From Vibrio sp. ED004 (GTDB taxonomy: Bacteria; Pseudomonadota; Gammaproteobacteria; Enterobacterales; Vibrionaceae), in NCBI RefSeq assembly GCF_023206395.1, contig NZ_CP066149.1, positions 3,534,001 to 3,598,000 of the forward strand: 64,000 nt of DNA, written 5' to 3'. A model generated the notes under the pieces. It was not told the origin of the DNA and made no database searches. It was given only the letters and a program-made list of their open reading frames with translations. Position 1 is the stretch's first letter, and every line of letters starts with the position of its first letter. Made by a program: the position numbers and the translations under genes. This document shows, in pieces, positions 10,344 through 23,928 of this stretch.

Positions 10344-11018
10344 TTATCCACCAAAAATACAATCTTGCTTAATTTCATTCCACAAGGGGTATTGCTTCAT
10401 TACTTGGGTGTAGAGCTTGCTATCTAGGTGGGCTCTTAACCAACGTCCCACGTTTTGATATTCAGATTGCACAAACCATTTCTTTTCGACTCTTACAAAC
10501 TGGCTGACAAACGGCATTACCGCGAAGTCGGCGAGGCTAGGTGTATCGCCAAACAGGTACTCGTGGTGAGCGAGTTTACTTTCCAGTTTCTGAGATAAAT
10601 CCTTCGCATGCTTTTCTGCGTTGTTCAGTGTCAACGTTTCGGTAACGAACAGACGCACGATACTTTTCTAAATGACCAATAAATTCATTGTCGTTACGAG
10701 CAATCAATTCAAGAATCTCTTGGTTTAGTTCAGGCTCACTTGAACGCATCAGATCTTGAGGATCGTTTTGTTCCAATGCCCAAATCATCACTTCTATGCT
10801 TTGTTCTATAATCGTACCTTGTGGCAAAACCAGTATCGGTACAGTGCCTTTTGGCGAGCTGGCCAAGAGTTCGCTAGGCTTGTCTTTGGTAACGATTTCT
10901 CGAAGTAGCACTTTTGCTGTGATAGTGCGATGCCCATTCTTCCGCGCATTGCATAAGGGCAGCGGCGCAAAGAGTAGAGGATAGGTAGGTCGGTTTCGTT
11001 CGGCATTATTGAGGTCAT
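10344..11018 (-). pseudogene. glutathione S-transferase, left-arm copy, frameshifted
   Basis: Second copy of 57888-58562. An extra base near 10587 and a missing base near 10912 (A-run after the CPYAMR segment) break the frame twice and cancel in total length. Confidence 0.85.
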
Positions 11019-11109
11019 TTAGTTTGAAAAGTGTTGTACGGTGGTAAAGAGATCGTGATGTGGGTAGAATACGCGGCTTAAAAATTATAAGTAAGTGAGC
11101 GACTTCAAA

Positions 11110-13367
11110 ATGAGCAGAAAAATTGAGTTATTAGCCCCAGGTGGCGATGTAGAAGCGATAAAAGCAGCCATCGTAGCTGGTGCCAATGCGGTCTATTGTG
11201 GTTTAGACACCTTCAATGCTCGTAACAGAGCTTCTAACCTATCGTTAGATGAATTGAACGGTGTAATTCGCCTTGCTCATGAATACGGCTGTGAAGTGTT
11301 CCTGACTCTTAACGTTGTACTGCTTGAGCACGAAACGAAGAGCATCACTAAGCTACTAAACCAACTAGTGAACACCAAAGTCGATGGCATCATCGTCCAA
11401 GACTTGGGTTTGTTCAACCTGGTGAAGAAGCACTTCCCATCACTGGACGTTCACGCATCAACTCAGTTAACAACCCACAACGAAGGCCAGATTAAGTTCT
11501 TGTCTAAGATTGGCGCAACTCGCGTTAACTTGTCACGTGAGCTAAACCTTCCAGAAATTAAGATGCTAACAGAAGTGGCGCACGACCACGATGTACTGAC
11601 AGAAGTCTTCGTACATGGCGCGTTGTGTATCGCATTCTCTGGTCAATGTTACTCAAGCTCTGTAAGTGTTGGTAACTCGGGTAACCGTGGCCGTTGTAGC
11701 CAAGCGTGTCGTGATGAATACGAAATCACCAACGCGGGCAACAAGTTCCCACTCAACTTAAAAGATAACTCAGCTTACTACGACCTACCTGAACTGGTTG
11801 ACGCGAAAGTTGACTCATTGAAGGTAGAAGGGCGTATTAAAGGCGCACACTATGTTTACACTGTGGTAGACACGTGGCGTAAACAGATTGATAGCTTTGT
11901 AGAGAGTGGTTTGTTGATCGAAGACGATTCGAACCTGCACAAGGTATTCAACCGTGATTTCACCAACTCTTTCCTAAAGGGCAACCTGACGAAAGACATG
12001 TTCATTGATAACCCACGCGACAACAGTATGAACTACGCTGTTGAAAGCGACGGAGCAGAACAACGAAATCTCGGTAGTACAGATTCAAGAAGTGACGAAC
12101 GAACTTCACCAAGCGAAAGACGTTCTTGGCAACGAGATGCGTGGAAAAGATTGAGTTCCTTGATATTCGTAAAACGCCAGTTGCTCTGTCTTTCAGCGCG
12201 AAAGAAGGTCAGCCATTTACGGTAACTGTGAACACATCAAAAGAGAACTTCACCCTTCAATCTAAATCACTACTTGTGGCGGTTGAAGAGAAGGCGATCA
12301 CTCAAGAGTTGCTTGAGAAGCGTTTCAAGAACGTCAAGAGTGCGGTTCACACACTAGAAAGCCACGACTTCAGCGAAGTTGACGCTGGCCTTGTGATTCC
12401 ATTGAAAGAAGTGTCTGACCTTAAAGACGAGATCGACTTCATTCTGAACGGCTCTGTGGAAGTGATTAAGCATGTTGAAGTGCCAGCACTGCCACAACAC
12501 CCTAAAGTAAATGAAAAGCCAACCATGTCGATGCTGATTGCTGATGTGGAAGACTTGCACCTGTGTGACGTCACTGATGCTGATGTTTACTTCAAACTGC
12601 CTGAAAGCTTCAAGAAGAGTTGTAACAAGTACATCGACATCTTGGCCGCAAACCCACGTTTGATTCCTTGGTTCCCAGCAGTATTGATTGGTAAAGATTA
12701 CGACGAAGCGGTTCGTATCCTTGAGGAGATCAAACCTGCGCGCATCGTGACTAACAACACGGGTATTGCGTACAAGGCTTACGAAATGGGTATCGAGTGG
12801 GTTGCTGGTCCATTCATGAACACGACCAACTCTCACGCATTAGTGACACTTAAAGAAGAGCTTAACTGTGCAGGTGCATTCATTTCGAACGAGATCAACA
12901 AAGGTCAGATTCGTCATATTCGCCGCCCAGAGAACTTCAAACTGTTCTACAGCATCTACCACCCAATTTTGATGATGACTAGCCGTCAGTGTTTCTTCCA
13001 AAGAAACGGTAGGTTGTAACAAGCCAAGCATTGAAGCGGGTTGTATGTTGAAGTGTGAGAAAGCTGACCACGATTACTAACGTGAAAGGCATCTCTTTCG
13101 CGGTTGACAAACAGAAGGGTGGCTACCCAAGCATTTACAACCACGAGCAGTTCCTGAACCATGATGCTGTAACGGATTTCTCAGGCTTGTTCGACGAGTT
13201 CTTCATTGACCCTAACCAACATTGGTGCGGGTTCGAAAGAAGTACAAGACAAAGTAGAGCTTATCAAGCACTTCGAAGCGCTACTGAACGGCGTTGAAGG
13301 TTCACAACAGAACCTAGAGCAGATGGTCGAGATTCGCACTAACGCGCAGTACGTTCAAGGTTTATAG
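11110..13367 (+). pseudogene. U32 peptidase, left-arm copy, frameshifted
   Basis: Second copy of 55540-57795, two bases longer. Defects: two bases missing near 12045, and single extra bases near 12142, 13006, 13064 and 13212. The first 310 residues are readable without a break. Confidence 0.9.
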
Positions 13368-13447
13368 GGTTCAAGGCCTATAGCTTTTAAGACAAAGAGC
13401 GTTCATGGTCTATAAGCCTTAACCGCTTATAAGCACTCTAAACCAAT

Positions 13448-13472
13448 AAGCCACTCAATCGAGTGGCTTTTT
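13448..13472. terminator. bidirectional terminator, left-arm copy
   Basis: AAGCCACTC and GAGTGGCTT stem between convergent U32 and thioesterase copies, followed by TTT. Mirror of 55434-55462. Confidence 0.75.
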
Positions 13473-13514
13473 AGTGTCTGAAACTTTGTGAGTCGTTTCT
13501 AGTCTGTGAATACG

Positions 13515-13978
13515 TTATTCAGTCACAGCTTCTTGTTTAAAGCATGGGCTTTTCAACGTGTTCATCTTTTCGATTTCGTTTGTTAAGCGCAGTGAGAGCA
13601 GTGCTTTTTGGTTTGAAGCAAAATCAAACATCACGATGGTTGCTGTGCCAACCGTTGTCAGCTTCTGTTGAGCTTTACTGACGATCGCGTATTCCATAGT
13701 AAAACGATCGTCTTGAATGTCGGTGACTCGTGAACCCACCATCAAAGTATCAGGGTAGGTAACAGGTCGGAAATATTTACAATAAGTGTCACCAAGAACA
13801 GGGCCAACTTTGGTGATAGCCATCTCTTCCATCAATTCGACATGCTTAAAAAGTCTAAGCGAGCCGTTTCGAAATAACGAAAATACACCGCGTTGTTAAC
13901 GTGATTAAGTGCGTCCATTTCTCCCCAAGCGACAGGGATTTCTGTTACTACCGGGTAGTCAGATAATAGTGCTTCCAT
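13515..13978 (-). pseudogene. acyl-CoA thioesterase, left-arm copy, frameshifted
   Basis: Second copy of 54928-55392, one base shorter. The A-run near 13847 (T-run on the coding strand, in 'LDFFKHVE') has five instead of six bases. Confidence 0.85.
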
Positions 13979-14139
13979 GCGAACTCTCTTATTGTTATTT
14001 ACTTATCCTTCATCGGAATAAGTTGTTATTGGAATAAAACCCTACCGCCAAATTAACAAAACTGCAACACGTGTGATTCAAGTTTTTGAAGCTCGAAATC
14101 ACACAATGTCAGTCACTTAGTTACACATGTACGCAATGG

Positions 14140-15963
14140 TTAGGTATTAAGGTGTTTGAATTGCAGCTCAACTAAGCGTTGGTACAATTCACAGCTATTG
14201 ATGAGCGACTGGTGGTCGCCGATGTCTACCAGCTGTCCTTTATCGAGTACCGCAATTTGGTCGGCGTGTTTAATTGTTGATAAACGGTGGGCGATAATGA
14301 TCGTCGTTCTGCCGTGCATTAATTCTTCCAATGCCTGCTGAACATGATGCTCACTTTCACTGTCTAGCGCACTGGTTGCTTCATCCAATAACAGAATATT
14401 TGGGTCTTTCAAGATGGCACGAGCAATCGCAATACGCTGACGTTGGCCGCCAGATAACCTCACACCACGTTCACCAAGAAAGCTATGATAACCGTCTGGT
14501 AGATTTTGAATGAACTCGTGTGCGTGCGCTTTCTTAGCCGCTTCGATAACTTGTTCGTCGGTCGCATCTGGATTGCCATAGCGAATGTTATGGAACACAT
14601 CGTTACTGAACAGAGCGGGTTGCTGAGGAACCAACGCCATCTGCTTTCTTAGTTCATTCGGATCAAACTGATTCAGTTCAACACCGCCTAGTGTCACTTT
14701 ACCCACTTGTGGGTCATAGAAACGTTGCAGAAGTTCGAATAGGGTGGTTTTACCTGCGCCAGACGGGCCAACCAATGCCAATACTTTACCTGCATGGGCC
14801 GTTAGCGTGAGTTTGCTTGTTGCGGGCTGGTCCGGTCTTGATGGGTAACAGAAGGCCACATCATTAAACGCAACTTCTGGTGTTACGTTATCCAGTGATG
14901 TTGGGTTTTCTACAGGCGCAACAATGTGGCTTTCAACTTGTAGAATCTCGATCAAACGTTCTGTCGCACCTGCCGCGCGTTGCAGTTCGCCCATTACTTC
15001 TGAAATCGTACCTAATGACGAAGCGACCATGATCGCATAGAAAACAAATGCAGCCAGATCACCCGCCGACATAGTGCCGTTGATAACGTCACTGCCGCCA
15101 ACCCAAAGCATGCCTGCAATCGCACTAAACACGATAACAATCACACCAGAGATAAGAATCGCACGCTGTTTAACGCGTTGGCGACCAATCTCGTAAGCCT
15201 TTTCTACTTCTACGGCGAATGACGCTTTCTCTTGCGCTTCTCGGCTGTAGCTTTGCACGGTTTTAATGTGCTCAATCGCTTCACCTGCATAAGAGCCGAC
15301 ATCAGACATCGAATCTTGGCTTTGGCGAGAGAGGGCTCTTACACGACGCCCGTAGACAAGAATAGGAATCAAGATAAACGGCACCGAGGCCAAAACAATC
15401 AGCGTCAGCTTAATATTGGTCGCAAACAGCATGATGATTGCACCAATACACATCAATGCGCTGCGCATTGCCATAGAGAACGATGAACCAATGATGCTTT
15501 GAAGCAGAGTAGTATCCGTGGTGATGCGCGACATGATGTCACCACTGCCATTGGTCTCGAAGTAACTTGGATGCAGCGTCACGACATGATTGAAAACCGA
15601 CAGTCGAATATCCGCACTTACGCGCTCCCCGACAGAAGAGACTAAATAGAAGCGAAAGAAGGTGCCAATCGAGATCAACACGACCACCACCATAATGAAT
15701 TGAATCGCGCTGCCTAAGTCTGATAACGATTGTTGGCTGAAGCCTTGGTCGATAAGAAGACGAATTCCGTGTCCGACCGAAAGGGTTAAGCTCGCAGTGA
15801 AGATCAACGCGATCAACGCAGCAATAACACGACCTTTATAAGGCTGAATGAATTTACTCAGCTCAAACAAAATACTGAGGCTTTTTTTCTCAGGTTTGGG
15901 TTCTGGCGTTTGTTGGGTCGTTCGCTGAGTTGAGTCGAGCGTAGAAGAGACATCGTTTTGCAT
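14140..15963 (-). CDS. MsbA-like ABC exporter, left-arm copy
   Basis: Intact second copy of 52942-54765; the 607-residue products are identical. It is the longest coding stretch without an indel between the arms. Confidence 0.9.
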   Translation of the reverse strand: MQNDVSSTLDSTQRTTQQTPEPKPEKKSLSILFELSKFIQPYKGRVIAALIALIFTASLTLSVGHGIRLLIDQGFSQQSLSDLGSAIQFIMVVVVLISIGTFFRFYLVSSVGERVSADIRLSVFNHVVTLHPSYFETNGSGDIMSRITTDTTLLQSIIGSSFSMAMRSALMCIGAIIMLFATNIKLTLIVLASVPFILIPILVYGRRVRALSRQSQDSMSDVGSYAGEAIEHIKTVQSYSREAQEKASFAVEVEKAYEIGRQRVKQRAILISGVIVIVFSAIAGMLWVGGSDVINGTMSAGDLAAFVFYAIMVASSLGTISEVMGELQRAAGATERLIEILQVESHIVAPVENPTSLDNVTPEVAFNDVAFCYPSRPDQPATSKLTLTAHAGKVLALVGPSGAGKTTLFELLQRFYDPQVGKVTLGGVELNQFDPNELRKQMALVPQQPALFSNDVFHNIRYGNPDATDEQVIEAAKKAHAHEFIQNLPDGYHSFLGERGVRLSGGQRQRIAIARAILKDPNILLLDEATSALDSESEHHVQQALEELMHGRTTIIIAHRLSTIKHADQIAVLDKGQLVDIGDHQSLINSCELYQRLVELQFKHLNT

Positions 15964-16511
15964 ATGACTGCCTTAATGTGTTGTCGCTTTGAAAATAGAT
16001 GACTTGTTACTTATTGGTTATGGCTTATTGCCTGTACTGCGCGTTGTTCGCTGGGAAGTAGTTGTTGTTGAGAATAGGACCCATTAAAGCATTTATTGCG
16101 CTGTGACGCTCCCTAGGAAACTCAATTTCCAATATTTCATCACTCCTAAGTGAATAATTCGAAACGACCTTAAAGGAAAGTTAAGCATTCTGAACCAATC
16201 AGTTCGATAGCAAACTAAGCTAATTAACCCTGATTTTTATGCAAGTAAATTGGCGTTAATAGGAGAGTGCACTCATAAGTTTGCAATCGAGCGATGATTT
16301 GTAAATTGATAGCAAAACGTTTGCTTTTTTGTCTCGATATTAACCTTATCAATGACTTGAAAGATTTGGTTGTAAGACCAGTTATAGCGACTGTTTTTGT
16401 GCAATATTTGTTACAAAAAATTCAACAAAGTAGTTTTTATACATTTTTCTTGCATAAAACCTCGGATTGAATAGAATAACCAACACATGACAATTAATGC
16501 AGTATTGTGGC

Positions 16512-17240
16512 ATGAGTATTCAAGTAAAGAGCATCAACAAATCATACGGTGATACCCAAGTTCTTCACGATATCAGTTTCGACTGTGAGAGTGGTGAAAC
16601 TTTGGTATTGCTTGGCCCAAGCGGCGCGGGCAAGAGTTCATTACTGCGTGTATTGAACCTGCTAGAAATCGCGGACAACGGCGAATTAGACATTGCGAAC
16701 GAGCAATTCGATTTTTCAAGCCAAATCCAAGAAAAGCAGGGGCTTAAACTTCGTCGTAAAGTCGGCATGGTGTTCCAGCAATACAACTTATGGCCACACA
16801 TGACGGTAATGGAAAACTTGATTGAAGCACCAACCAAAGTTGCAGGCTTGGATAAGCAAGAAGCGATCAAGCAAGCTCAAGAAGTACTAAAGACACTTCA
16901 ACTTGCCGACAAAGCAGACGCTTGGCCACTTCAATTGTCTGGCGGTCAACAACAGCGTGTTGCGATTGCACGTGCGTTGATGATGAAACCGGATGTGTTG
17001 TTGTTTGATGAACCAACAGCGGCGCTTGATCCTGAGATCACCAACCAAGTCGTGAGCATCATTAAAGAATTGAGCGGAACGGGCATTACCCAAGTGGTCG
17101 TGACGCACGAAGTCGATTTCGCGAAGAAGATTGCTAGCCACGTTCTGTACCTAGAGAAAGGGTACATCGTTGAACACGGCACCAGCGATTCATTTATTAA
17201 TCCGCAGACTCCAGAGTTTGCTGAATATTTGACTCATTAA
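16512..17240 (+). CDS. artP: arginine ABC transporter ATPase ArtP, left-arm copy
   Basis: Intact second copy of 51665-52393 with identical product. The upstream in-frame ATG at 16497 would add five residues (MQYCG) and is less likely. Confidence 0.85.
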   Translation: MSIQVKSINKSYGDTQVLHDISFDCESGETLVLLGPSGAGKSSLLRVLNLLEIADNGELDIANEQFDFSSQIQEKQGLKLRRKVGMVFQQYNLWPHMTVMENLIEAPTKVAGLDKQEAIKQAQEVLKTLQLADKADAWPLQLSGGQQQRVAIARALMMKPDVLLFDEPTAALDPEITNQVVSIIKELSGTGITQVVVTHEVDFAKKIASHVLYLEKGYIVEHGTSDSFINPQTPEFAEYLTH

Positions 17241-17359
17241 GTAAGTCATTTATTAAAAGAAAGTTGACTCACTAGATTTAGTTAAACACAACATCAATTA
17301 AAACAATCAAATTATAAGAATGGCCGCAGGCCACTATTACAAGTATTCGGAGTAACAAA

Positions 17360-18090
17360 ATGAAAAAGATTCTACTAGCTTCACTTATCGGTCTTGCTTC
17401 TTTTAACGCAGCAGCTCAAGAAGAAATCAAATTCGCAATGGAAGCAACTTACGCACCATTTGAATACATGGATGAGAACAACCAAATCAAGGTTTTGACG
17501 TAGACCTAGCAAACGCACTTTGTGAAGAGATGAAAGCGACATGTACTTTCCACAACCAAGCGTTCGATAGCCTGATCCCAGCTCTTAAATTCAAACGTTA
17601 CGATGCAGCTATCTCAGCAATGGATATCACTGAAGCGCGTCTTCAACAAGTTAACTTCTCTGATGCTTACTACGACAACTCTGCAGCATTCATCTCTTTT
17701 GAAGGCAAAGTAGCAGACCAAGCAGCACTAGAAGGTAAGCGTGTTGGTGTTCAAAACGGTTCTACTCACCAGAGCTTCTTACTTGAGCAAATGACTGGCG
17801 TAACAGCGGTACCTTACTCAAGCTACCAAGATGCATTCATCGACATGAAAAACGGTCGTATCGATTCTGTATTCGGTGACACAGCCGTTGTAGCTGAATG
17901 GTTCAAGAAAGAAGACAACCTAACGTACGTCGGTGACCAAGTAACAAACCAAGAGTACTTCGGTAACGGCTTTGGCATCGCAGTAAACAAGAGCAACCAA
18001 GAACTTGTAGACCAGCTTAACGTTGCACTTGCAGCAGTGAAAGCGAACGGCGAATACGACAAGATCTTCAACAAGTACTTCGGTAAGTAA
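17360..18090 (+). pseudogene. artI: ArtI binding protein, left-arm copy, frameshifted
   Basis: Second copy of 50814-51545. One C is missing near 17491 in the codons for 'NQIQGFDVDLA', separating the signal peptide and first 40 residues from the rest. Confidence 0.9.
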
Positions 18091-18093
18091 TTT

Positions 18094-18779
18094 ATGGAAT
18101 TAACGGGTTACTCTTTAGGGCTCGTCGAAGCAAGCTGGATGACTGTTCAGCTTGCGTTCGTAAGCCTATTGGTTGGATTGGTTCTAGCAGTTTTGTTTGC
18201 AAGTGGTGAGATGTCTCGTCGTATTGCAATCAAATGGCCAACGACTGCATTTGTGACGATTGTTCGTGGTTTACCAGAAATTCTGGTCGTACTGTTTATC
18301 TACTTTGGTTCGACACAAGTTCTGTTCATGATCACTGGCGACTTCATAGAAGTGAGCCCGTTCTTATCTGGTGTTGTTGCACTGTCACTTATCTTTGCTT
18401 CTTACGCTTCGCAAACCTTGCGTGGTGCATTAAAAGCAGTAAGCAAGGGCAGAGAGAAGCAGCAGGCGCGCTTGGTATTTCTCAGTCGCGTGCATTCTTT
18501 CGTATCGTGTTACCTCAAGCGGTAAGACACGCACTACCAGGGTTAACCAACCAATGGTTAGTGTTACTAAAAGACACCGCGCTAGTTTCGCTGATTGGCG
18601 TAACGGATTTGCTGAAACAAGCACAACTAACATCAGCAGCAACGCACGAAGCATTTACTTGGTACGCGACAGCAGCTGCAATTTACTTGGTCATCACTTT
18701 AATCACACAAAGATTGGTAAAAGTGATTGATGGTAAGTTCTCTATTCAAGGTTTGGGTAACAAAGGGGCAATGGCATGA
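18094..18779 (+). pseudogene. artQ: ArtQ permease, left-arm copy, frameshifted
   Basis: Second copy of 50124-50810. One A is missing near 18448 ('[16 protein letters not shown]'), inside the cytoplasmic EAA loop that contacts the ATPase. Confidence 0.9.
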
Positions 18780-19443
18780 ATCAACAATACCTCTCTCAAA
18801 TGCTTGAAGGCTTAGTGACCAGTCTTCAACTCACAGGCGCTTCATTGCTTGTCGGTTGTATCTTGTCACTGTTGATGACCGTAACGCTGATCCTAAGATT
18901 ACCAGTAATACATTGGTTCACTCGTGGACTTATTACGCTGTTCACGGGCACGCCGTTATTGGTACAGATCTTCTTGGTGTATTACGGTCCGGGTCAATTC
19001 GATTGATTCGTGAAAGCTTCCTTTGGACTTGGTTAAGCCAACCTTGGTTCTGTGCAATGTTAGCACTCGCACTGAACACCGCAGCATACAGCACGCTACT
19101 GTTCAGAGGCGCATTCAACGCCATTCCAGCAGGGCAGTGGGAAGCGTGTCGTGCACTCGGCATGGACAAAATCGGAACGTTGAAAGTGTTGTTGCCATAC
19201 GCACTGCGCCGCGCCGTTCCTGCTTACTCGAACGAAGTGATTCTCGTCTTTAAAGGCACGTCACTGGCAAGCACCATCACCATCATGGATTTGATGGGCT
19301 ACGCTCAGCGAATCAACGGCCAAACCTACGACACGCTCACCGTGTTCGGTATTGCTGGCGCATTCTACTTAGCAGTGAACGGTGTATTAACGCTGATCTT
19401 CCGCCAAGTAGAGAAGAAAGCCCTCGCATTCGAAGCGGTATAA
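18776..19443 (+). pseudogene. artM: ArtM permease, left-arm copy, frameshifted
   Basis: Second copy of 49459-50127. One G is missing near 19004 in the codons for '[10 protein letters not shown]'. Confidence 0.9.
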
Positions 19444-19470
19444 GCTAGCTACTCACAAGCTTAACTAACG

Positions 19471-19510
19471 TGTAAAGCCTGCCATTTATGTTTGCATAGA
19501 TGGCAGGCTT
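19471..19510 (+). terminator. artPIQM terminator, left-arm copy
   Basis: Hairpin AAAGCCTGCC to GGCAGGCTTT after artM. Only three T follow the stem here against six in the right arm, a clear homopolymer-length difference. Confidence 0.75.
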
Positions 19511-19762
19511 TGTGTTTGGGGTATGCGCATAGGTACTGTTTTTATATCCAGTTGGACGGGGTTTTTACGGAATTCATACTATATGGAAATATTCTGCATT
19601 TTGTCATTCAATGAGCCTATCTATGTTTTAAGTCACTGAAATACTGTGATTAATTGTGGTAGAGTTCCGATTATATGAAACTAGATAGAATAATTCTGTA
19701 TTTAAATGCAGAATTTTTCTGTCTAAGAACTGTTAGCTAAATAATTAAAATTTGGAGAAAAA

Positions 19763-20524
19763 GTGGAACCAGAAGTTAAACCTTCATTTAGTATGAAGTA
19801 TGTCATTTTAACGTTGATTACGACAGTGCTTGTTAGTGTTGTTGGTATCGTAATCAACAAAGCATTTGAAAGTAAGGTTAGTAAAGAGTTAATAATTACA
19901 TCAAAGTCAGAGCTGAATATTATAGAAGCTGTTAAAAGCCCTGGTTTGCAAATAAGCTCACGATATACGCTAAAAGACGAGAATCAAACAGAGATTCGCT
20001 CCCTACTAAGTAAAACTTTTGTTGTTGAAAATGTTAGTAATGAGGGAGTGGATAACTTAGAAATATCAATAGCTATAGATACCGAAAAAGCTAAGCTTAT
20101 TGAACAACCTGAAATTACAACAGACCCCAATTATATTATCGATGGTGTGCGTGTCGTTAAAGAGGAGTCAAGTAACGAAACAAATCATCATTGGAGAGTA
20201 TCATTGCTGAATCCTGGGGAATCTATACAGTTTAGTTACTCAGCATACTCAGAATTGGAAGATGTCGATGTGAGTTGGAACTTTGTTCCTCGTAAAAAGA
20301 TTGGTCAGTAAAAACGAGAGTCAGAGAGCGTGATCCTATCACACAAGCATTTGGAAGTGCTTCGTTTGCACTATTTACGATGATGTTCTTTTTAACAATG
20401 ACGCTTGTGGTCTCTATACCAGCTTACTATTTGCAATGGTCTAGACGCGAAGACTTCAGATTGCAATATGGTAGTTTTATGCGTTTTTGGCGCGAACCAT
20501 AGACCGTGGAAGTTATTTAGCTAA
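19763..20524 (+). pseudogene. integron-cassette membrane protein, left-arm copy, frameshifted
   Basis: Second copy of 48375-49136. A base is missing from the A-run near 20296 and a C is added near 20495, so the C-terminal third is read out of frame between these points. Confidence 0.8.
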
Positions 20525-20639
20525 CAAAGCATTTAAGAGTGATTCCCAACGCTTGGCATTTTTCATTCCATCGTTGGGTGTCGTGTTTACGGTGGTATAG
20601 TTAAGTTTCGTGGTAGCGTTGCTCACACCTTAATGCGGC
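20521..20639 (+). other. attC (VCR-like) site, left-arm copy, interrupted by IS
   Basis: Begins TAACAAAGC at the stop codon of the cassette gene and runs to TTAATGCGGC, where the insertion sequence starts. Mirror of 48260-48378. Confidence 0.8.
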
Positions 20640-20657
20640 TACATGGATTCCCCCGGT

Positions 20658-20883
20658 TGTCAAACATCCGCTAAACTTATGTTGATGGGTTTTGGACTGC
20701 CGCTCTACATTCGGCCTACTTATCGACGATTCGCATACGTCGTGGCCTGATGACTTGCGCGACTGCGGTGCCTTATTCGTTAGATGACATCTAGTGTGTC
20801 CGCCGCATTAACAGGCTCTCCGCAAGTGGTCTTAACCTATCTCCATCATTAGCGTCTGCAATGACCCAGTGGGTTTAACTCTT
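20658..20883 (-). ncRNA. candidate bridge RNA, left-arm copy
   Basis: Mirror of 48015-48240. The target-guide-like segment CGCCGCATTAA (plus strand) is at 20801-20811. Confidence 0.5.
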
Positions 20884-20903
20884 TATGCTGCTTAAGTGTC
20901 TAC

Positions 20904-21928
20904 TTAAGCAGCATAGTTTTCATATTCTGTTTGATTGTGTAAAAGCGACCATATAATTCGTGCGTTCTTCGCGGCAAGTGCCACTATCGCTCGATTCATT
21001 CCTCTGCGCTCTAGAACGCCTCGACACCACTGACTTAACTTATCTTGCTTGTCGCCAAGGTTGGCAATCAAGGTCCTTGCTCCGTGAACTAATAGTGTTC
21101 GTAAGTATTTGTCGCCGTGTTTGGTTATCCGACCTAAGCGAGGTTTCCCTCCTGTGGAATATTGCTTTGGTACTAGTCCTAGCCAAGCAGAGAAATCACG
21201 GCTTTTATCAAATTGAGAACCATTGCCTATCGAAGCAAGTATCGCAGTAGCAGTTTGCGGCCCGATACCTCGAACCTTCATCACCCGTTGAACATTAGCG
21301 CTGACCTTAGCAAAAGAATCGAAGACTTGTTCAGTATCGGCGATACGTTGATTGAGTTCGTCAAGGTGATGATAAGCATCGGCTATCACCGTTCTTGCGA
21401 GGTGTGGCAGTTCATTTTCTGCATCTTCGAGCATTAAGGGAACCTGTTTCATCAATGAAGAGCGACCAACAGGAATGATTAATCCGAATTCAGAAAGCAG
21501 GGCACGCATGCGATTCATAAGCGCGGTGCGTTCACGAACCCAATGTTCTCTCATTCTATGTACCGATAGGATGGCTTGTTGCTCGGGGGATTTTACGGGC
21601 ACAAAGCGAGTTGATGGGCGCTGAACAGCTTCGCATATGGCAACAGCATCATTAAGGTCGTTCTTTCCCTTAGTTCGATAAGGAACTACGTATTTAACGG
21701 CCATAATACGTGCGTCGTGACCCAGTTTATTGAGTGTTCTTGCCCAATAATGTGCACCACCACACGCTTCAACGCCTATACGCATGACTGGCATATTTGC
21801 TATTGTAGTCAGCAGTTTAGAGCGAGTTACTGACTTATGAAGTATGACTTACCGTTTTGGTCTACGGCATGAAGACTAAAGTGGTTTTTGGCTAGGTCGA
21901 TACCGCAGAAATAAGAATAATTAGACAT
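20904..21928 (-). pseudogene. IS110-family transposase, left-arm copy, frameshifted
   Basis: Second copy of 46969-47994. One G is missing near 21848 in the codons for 'NGKVILHKS', so the first 30 residues, which carry the first catalytic Asp, are out of frame. Confidence 0.9.
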
Positions 21929-22019
21929 GGTGCCTCCGGTGCAATTAAGTACCACATAAGTGTGGTAGATCCTCGGTAGGGGAATCCATGTCATTCGTTA
22001 TGTTAATAATGAGGAAAGT

Positions 22020-22991
<972 letters not shown>

Positions 22992-23036
22992 TCACTTACA
23001 CCTATACATAGTTTTGCTTTCTAAGAGGGATTGAAC

Positions 23037-23242
23037 ATGAATCAAGGGATTTTCAAGAATCTGAAGCTGGCATTAGGTGTTGGTTTGGGTGTCGCCATTC
23101 ATCAGTACTTTTTATCACGGATAGTGCGTTTGATTTCTATCGACCAATTGTGGCGTTTGCTTTTACGTTTGTCGTTAGCAGTATTGGTACACTTCTGAAA
23201 GATAGAATCATGCGTAACAAGGAGACTAAAGGGGCATCATGA
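23037..23242 (+). pseudogene. small membrane protein, left-arm copy, frameshifted
   Basis: Second copy of 45652-45858. One T is missing from the run near 23110. Confidence 0.75.
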
Positions 23243-23720
23243 CTAAAATCTATTTGGTGTGTGGCTTTATCGGCTCGGGTAAGACGACTTACTCTAAATC
23301 GCTTGCAGAAAAGCATGGGGCTTTTCGTTTCTCGATCGATGAGTGGATGATTCCTTTGTATGGCGAACATATGGAGCGTGAAGTTTTTGATCGCCGGTTG
23401 GCTACGCTACAAGGGTTATTCAAGGAGTCTGCAATGCAGCTTTTTCCTTGGGTGTTCCTGTGATTTTTGACTTTGGTTTTTGGCGTAAGTCTGACCGAGA
23501 TTCTTTTACAAGCTGGGCATCAAAACTAGGTGTGGACAGCGAAGTTCACTACCTTGATGTTCCGTTTGAGACTTGCAAGCAGAGGGCATTTAGCCGGAAC
23601 TCGGAATTGAATGGTAAGTCTTATGAAATGACACCGGAAATGTTAGATCTGTTTTGGTCTTGGTTTGAGGTTCCAACTTCAAATGAAGATGTTGTTTGGG
23701 TTCAGCTGGAAGCTCAATAA
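23239..23720 (+). pseudogene. P-loop kinase, left-arm copy, frameshifted
   Basis: Second copy of 45173-45655. One T is missing from the run near 23443, in the codons for 'MQLFSLGVPV'. Confidence 0.85.
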
Positions 23721-23928
23721 AATATGCGACTAGGCGTGAAGGTGAGTGGCCTTTTTGTTATCTAGCTTGTGTTCTAAGCCTTAGGTTACATCGGGTTTAT
23801 GAAAGTCTGAGTTGTCCATCGAGTAGTAGAGCGATAATTGCACTCCAGTTACGCCATTTTTGGTAATTAACATTCCCTGTCGATTATCGAATCTTTCATC
23901 AAACCAACTATTAAGACAGGGAACTGAA

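Larger units (their letters stand above)
20640..21996 (-). mobile_element. IS1111-type insertion sequence, left-arm copy
   Basis: Mirror of 46900-48259. The terminal repeat near 21980 has four G where the other copy has five. The remaining attC half (GTTATGTTA) follows at 21997. Confidence 0.85.

Noticed and set aside
12354..12836. 160-residue antisense ORF in the U32 gene, with its mirror at 56068-56550
   Set aside because: It lies wholly in the reverse frame of a well-supported gene, and its composition (rich in H, F, Q and V) is that of a shadow frame.
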